Source of the DNA: an uncultured Actinomycetes bacterium
Lineage (GTDB): Bacteria; Actinomycetota; Actinomycetes; S36-B12; UBA10799
Direction of reading: 5' to 3'
Length of the DNA: 64,000 nt
Assembly: GCA_946803585.1 (NCBI GenBank)
Contig: CAMPEQ010000005.1
Location: 155,607 to 219,606 of the forward strand
Part shown: piece by piece, positions 61,110 through 64,000 of the stretch
How the letters are laid out: each line of letters starts with the position of its first letter
Numbering within the stretch: the stretch's first letter is position 1
Translations under genes and position numbers: made by a program
Notes under the pieces: model-generated
The model's database searches: none
What the model saw: the letters and a program-made list of their open reading frames with translations, nothing else
Told to the model about the DNA's origin: nothing

Positions 61110-61513
61110 AATTTCCCCCGTGATTCGTGCGATCTGAGTCGCAATTTCGACGACGTTTTCCACTGCAGGTCATACCCAATGATCAGCAATAGAAACGTTC
61201 CCCCGACCGAAAACCCCTGTTTTTAGTCTCGCATACGACGATCTCATTGCCCCTACGGATCCGTCAACCAAGATATTTCCCAATGGCATCACTCGTTCGT
61301 GTCACCTTGTAAACGCTTTGTAGCATTTCGCCCATACCCAACCACGGACAGTGACCAAGAACGATCAATTCACTAGCGAAAGCGCCTCCAGTTCCGTAAC
61401 GGAACGCATCAGGCACTGGCCTCGTCCTAGGCATATCGTTATCATTTTCGAAGTGCTCACCGGATCCGGAAATCGCTGGGTTCAATGGGTAAACAGCTCG
61501 GGGGACAATAGAC
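61110..61513. promoter_or_regulatory. Divergent promoter region with 15-base palindrome
   Basis: About 400 bases lie between the large secreted gene (minus) and the lipoprotein gene (plus). At 61391-61405 GTTCCGTAACGGAAC is a perfect palindrome around one central base, a likely operator, 109 bases before the lipoprotein start. No other gene or RNA found; open frames here have no family features. Confidence 0.5.
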
Positions 61514-62062
61514 ATGCGTAGACACTCAAGACTGCTAGGCGCGGGGATCGCAGCCGTTGGCCTGTCAATCACAATCGTCGGTTGTTCAAGCTCGGAGGAC
61601 CAGCCTGGTGTCGCGGTCAGTCCCTCAACCGCGGTGAGCGGATCCGTTGCACCGGACAGTTCAAGCGGCCAGGTTGAGCTCGCGCCCGTCACACTCAAGA
61701 AGGCCGCAACCTACCCCAACGGCGTCGCGGTCAAGCTTGCTGGAATTTCGCGCACGACGCTGGAAGCCAAAGGTCCCGGCGAGGTCTCCGGCCCAGGTAT
61801 CACCGTTCAGGTTCAGGTGACGAACGGGTCAGGTCAAGAGATCGTCGTAGACGGCACGACTGTCAATCTGTTCTACGGGAAGGCCAAGAATCCCGCCGCC
61901 CCCGCCTCGACTTCAGACAAGCCGATTAGCGGACCGGTTGCCGTTGGTGGATCTGCGGATGGCGTCTACAACTTCTCTGTGCCGGCCAGTGGCAACCCAA
62001 TCGAAGTCGTTGTCAGTTACTCAGCCGCGGAACCGGTCGCAGTATTCGCCGGGAACCTCTAA
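61514..62062 (+). CDS. Lipoprotein of unknown function
   Basis: The 182-residue product has a lipoprotein signal with lipobox IVGC (C24), a Ser/Thr/Pro-rich linker to about residue 60, and a beta-rich domain (KAATYPNGVAVKLAGISRTT, GPGITVQVQVTNGSGQEIVV, SYSAAEPVAVFAG). This resembles DUF4352-like immunoglobulin-fold lipoproteins. It probably sits on the outer face of the membrane in the polysaccharide region. It meets the beta-helix gene end to end (3-base gap). Confidence 0.82.
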   Translation: MRRHSRLLGAGIAAVGLSITIVGCSSSEDQPGVAVSPSTAVSGSVAPDSSSGQVELAPVTLKKAATYPNGVAVKLAGISRTTLEAKGPGEVSGPGITVQVQVTNGSGQEIVVDGTTVNLFYGKAKNPAAPASTSDKPISGPVAVGGSADGVYNFSVPASGNPIEVVVSYSAAEPVAVFAGNL

Positions 62063-62065
62063 GCC

Positions 62066-63172
62066 CTAGCCACCACGTTTGATGGTTGCTGGCTGACCGT
62101 TGTCATCCCAGACATTTCCAGTGGGGACCAGATCAGACACTGCTTGCTTATGGATCACGGCACAGTTGTCGAAGGACTGGCCACGACCGAACCGGTTGTT
62201 GTTGACCTGCATACCCGTTTTGTAGGCGCCGTTGGACTTGTAGTTCAGGCTGCACCAGCCATCGTCGATCCAGTTATTGTTGATGGCCAGATTCTTCGTG
62301 ACTCCAACGTCCTGTGTGATCATGACGGCCGCGTTCTTGGCACCTTGCAAGGTGTTGCCGACCAGGTTGATGTTGCGTCCGGCCTGCACCTGGATCGCGT
62401 CGCCGTGGGAGGGATTTCCGCCTTGGTTGGGGTCGTTTTGAAAGTGGGTGTAGTCGTGTAAGTAGGAGCGCTCGACTCGGACACCGTCACCGTAGATGAC
62501 CATTCCGTCGACGGTTTTCGAGCTATCGACTCGGCGGAACGTGCCAGCCTGATTCACCTTCACGCCGTCGTGGTTGGCTGAGATCACCTGCGGAAGCAAT
62601 GTCACATCCTCGATCAGGTAGCCCGTCGCACCGGCGGTGACGATCGCGAGCAAGCCACGTGACTGCGAGGGACTCGTTGACCCGCCCCGAATGATCGAAC
62701 GTTTGATCGTCACATTTGGAGCTTTCACGTGCACATATCCGCGAATATCCAAGCCGTTGATCAGCGTGCCGGCTTTTGTGATCGTCAGGTTGCCGTGATG
62801 AACCGTGAGATTCGCAGACGCGGGGGCTCCGGTATTGGCTGCTGATGGAGGGCCCGTGTCTGCCGGCCGCTGAGCCACATCGGCGTCCAGCGGCTGGTTT
62901 GCAATCTGTGCCGCCAGCAGTGCGGCCTTTATCTTGGCCTTCTTCTTGGCCTTCTTCTTGGCCTTCTTCTTCGCCGCCTTCTTCGCGGCCTTCTTCTTCG
63001 CCGCCTTCTTCGCGACCACGCCTGCGCTACTCGCTGCACGTGCCTGGTGCGATGCGGAAGTCTGCTGCGAACTAGCACTCGTGGGAGTGCTAGCCGTTGC
63101 AGCACCGGCGCCTACTTGGACTAGTCCAAGGGCGAGCGCGACGGCCAGGAAGACCGCAAGTATTCGTCGCAT
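62066..63172 (-). CDS. Secreted right-handed parallel beta-helix protein with Lys/Ala-rich segment
   Basis: The 368-residue protein has a signal peptide (residues 1-27), a Ser/Gln-rich linker, a Lys/Ala repeat region (about 55-83, KKAAKKKAAKKAAKKKAKKK) and a parallel beta-helix of about 230 residues made of short strand repeats (NLTITKAGTLINGLDIRGYV; GDAIQVQAGRNINLVGNTLQ). Beta-helices of this type are found in polysaccharide lyases, epimerases and carbohydrate-binding surface proteins; no catalytic motif is certain. Neighbours suggest it acts on or binds the exported polymer. The basic segment may bind polyanions. Confidence 0.85.
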   Translation of the reverse strand: MRRILAVFLAVALALGLVQVGAGAATASTPTSASSQQTSASHQARAASSAGVVAKKAAKKKAAKKAAKKKAKKKAKKKAKIKAALLAAQIANQPLDADVAQRPADTGPPSAANTGAPASANLTVHHGNLTITKAGTLINGLDIRGYVHVKAPNVTIKRSIIRGGSTSPSQSRGLLAIVTAGATGYLIEDVTLLPQVISANHDGVKVNQAGTFRRVDSSKTVDGMVIYGDGVRVERSYLHDYTHFQNDPNQGGNPSHGDAIQVQAGRNINLVGNTLQGAKNAAVMITQDVGVTKNLAINNNWIDDGWCSLNYKSNGAYKTGMQVNNNRFGRGQSFDNCAVIHKQAVSDLVPTGNVWDDNGQPATIKRGG

Positions 63173-63254
63173 GCTCGTGCATCGACGTCGATCTCATTCT
63201 TCTACAGACGGATCACCCGATCGGACCAAACCGTCATCGGGCGCGGCCCTCGCG

Positions 63255-64000
63255 CTACTGAAGTGTCTCGCTGCTGACGGCCGCCTGCTGGCCAGGCATC
63301 ATCTCGGTAGCTCTCACGGCATGTCTGAGCCTCGCCGAGGTAACCACCGGAAGTCCGATCGCGACCGTGAACATCACGTAGGCAAGGTTCGAGAATGTGG
63401 GTTCGAACGCAAGACTCCACACGGAGATAATCGTCATAAGACTGAGTAATCCGGTGGCGGCGCGGTTACCTAGCGCGTCAAGCAAGTTGTAGACGAGCAA
63501 GCCTGCGAGCGTGACCGCAAGTGCGAGCCCCATGATTCCAAAGGCAACCCACATATCGGCTCCGATTGAGTGGAGCTTGATATGGCCGCCAAACATATAG
63601 TTCTCTCGAAATGTGTCATTCGGTGTGCTTCCGACTGCGACCATCCCGGCATTTGCTGCGGCAATATCTGCCCCGTTGAGGGTCGTACCTAGACCAAACC
63701 CACCAGGGCTCACCTCGGCTAGTGCCAGGGTCGCTGCCCACTCAACGCGGCCTCCAACGAGTAGGTTCCCTCCGTTCTCGACCTGTTCCAGCGTTCTGGT
63801 CTGCGTCTCCTCGCCGAGATAACCGCCCAAGAGTAGGGAGCTCGCTGCCGAGTACAGCGCTACGAGGGCCACTCCCAGCAAAGCAACAGTTGCGAGCTTG
63901 CTTGGTTTACGTTCACCGGAGCGTGTCCGGTTCTGCCAAACAAGAACCACGACAGCCAGCATGCAGAATCCAAACATGCTGCGGAAGTCAGCTGCCGCGC
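63255..64000 (-). CDS. O-antigen ligase/polymerase-like membrane protein, partial
   Basis: The frame is open to the right edge, so the N-terminal part is missing. About 248 residues are visible: hydrophobic helices flank an extracellular loop with GYLGEETQTRTLEQVENGGN, LALAEVSPGGFGLGTTLNG and NDTFRENYMFGGHIKLHSIG, then three more helices. The long loop with Arg and His followed by helices fits Wzy/O-antigen ligase (PF04932) proteins, which polymerise repeat units after flipping. It is minus strand, upstream (by transcription) of the beta-helix gene. A full-length match needs the sequence beyond 64000. Confidence 0.72.
   Translation of the reverse strand, partial: AAADFRSMFGFCMLAVVVLVWQNRTRSGERKPSKLATVALLGVALVALYSAASSLLLGGYLGEETQTRTLEQVENGGNLLVGGRVEWAATLALAEVSPGGFGLGTTLNGADIAAANAGMVAVGSTPNDTFRENYMFGGHIKLHSIGADMWVAFGIMGLALAVTLAGLLVYNLLDALGNRAATGLLSLMTIISVWSLAFEPTFSNLAYVMFTVAIGLPVVTSARLRHAVRATEMMPGQQAAVSSETLQ

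Noticed and set aside
61264-61698. Minus-strand open frame over the lipoprotein start
   Set aside because: It is antisense to the lipoprotein signal and lacks any domain; the plus-strand gene has a clear lipobox.

Overview
The window looks like a chromosomal segment of an actinomycete (Actinomycetota) of moderate-to-high G+C content. The evidence is the set of families that are mainly or typically actinobacterial: a DUF5302 protein, a DUF3618 protein, a Ddn-type F420-linked reductase, a thioredoxin-reductase/methyltransferase fusion, a DUF4012 protein and an actinobacterial-style L,D-transpeptidase lipoprotein. Many genes start with GTG or TTG and neighbouring genes often overlap by 1-4 bases. 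I see no rRNA, transposase, integrase, phage gene or CRISPR array. Three tRNA genes are present: His(GTG), Lys(CTT) and Leu(TAG).

Left part (1-9.1 kb, almost all minus strand). One apparent operon reads ABC-F ATPase > agmatine/peptidyl-arginine deiminase > KaiB > receiver-domain protein, the last running off the left edge. KaiB is a circadian-clock-type protein and the adjacent receiver protein carries a helical C-terminal extension, so this is a candidate non-cyanobacterial Kai module; a kaiC gene would be expected just outside the window. Further right are a DUF2786 protein, two overlapping genes of unknown function, a 5'(3')-deoxyribonucleotidase, an ADP-ribosylglycohydrolase fused to a tyrosine/dual-specificity phosphatase domain, and a small membrane protein.

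Middle part (9.1-49 kb). This is a mixture of metabolic, envelope and stress genes. It includes a lipoprotein with a probable frameshift, a HIT-HNH fusion nuclease, a DoxX-like protein, a P450, RtcB RNA ligase, a transglycosylase-like wall protein, DUF4012, an XRE-cupin regulator divergent from a flavoprotein-methyltransferase fusion, and a secreted lipase with a polytopic membrane partner. Then come the 5-oxoprolinase genes pxpABC and a three-gene FtsX-type ABC exporter behind a perfect dyad. These are followed by an L,D-transpeptidase, aquaporin, a dihydropteroate-synthase-like/RibD-like gene pair, CsbD, a cytochrome-b/molybdopterin oxidoreductase fusion, a histidine kinase next to a REC-REC-GGDEF protein, an MHS-family transporter, Bcp peroxiredoxin, a LacI regulator, a ferritin-like/VIT1 metal transporter, a CPBP protease homologue and a TRIC-type channel.

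Right part (49-64 kb) is a surface-polysaccharide region. A polyprenyl-phosphate sugar transferase is divergent from an operon of nucleotidyltransferase, three glycosyltransferases and a flippase. After a strong bidirectional terminator come a roughly 1560-residue secreted propeller/LamG/PKD protein, a lipoprotein, a secreted parallel beta-helix protein with a Lys/Ala-rich segment, and a partial O-antigen-ligase/polymerase-like gene cut by the right edge. Together these could build a lipid-linked repeat unit, flip it, polymerise it and decorate or anchor the product outside the cell.
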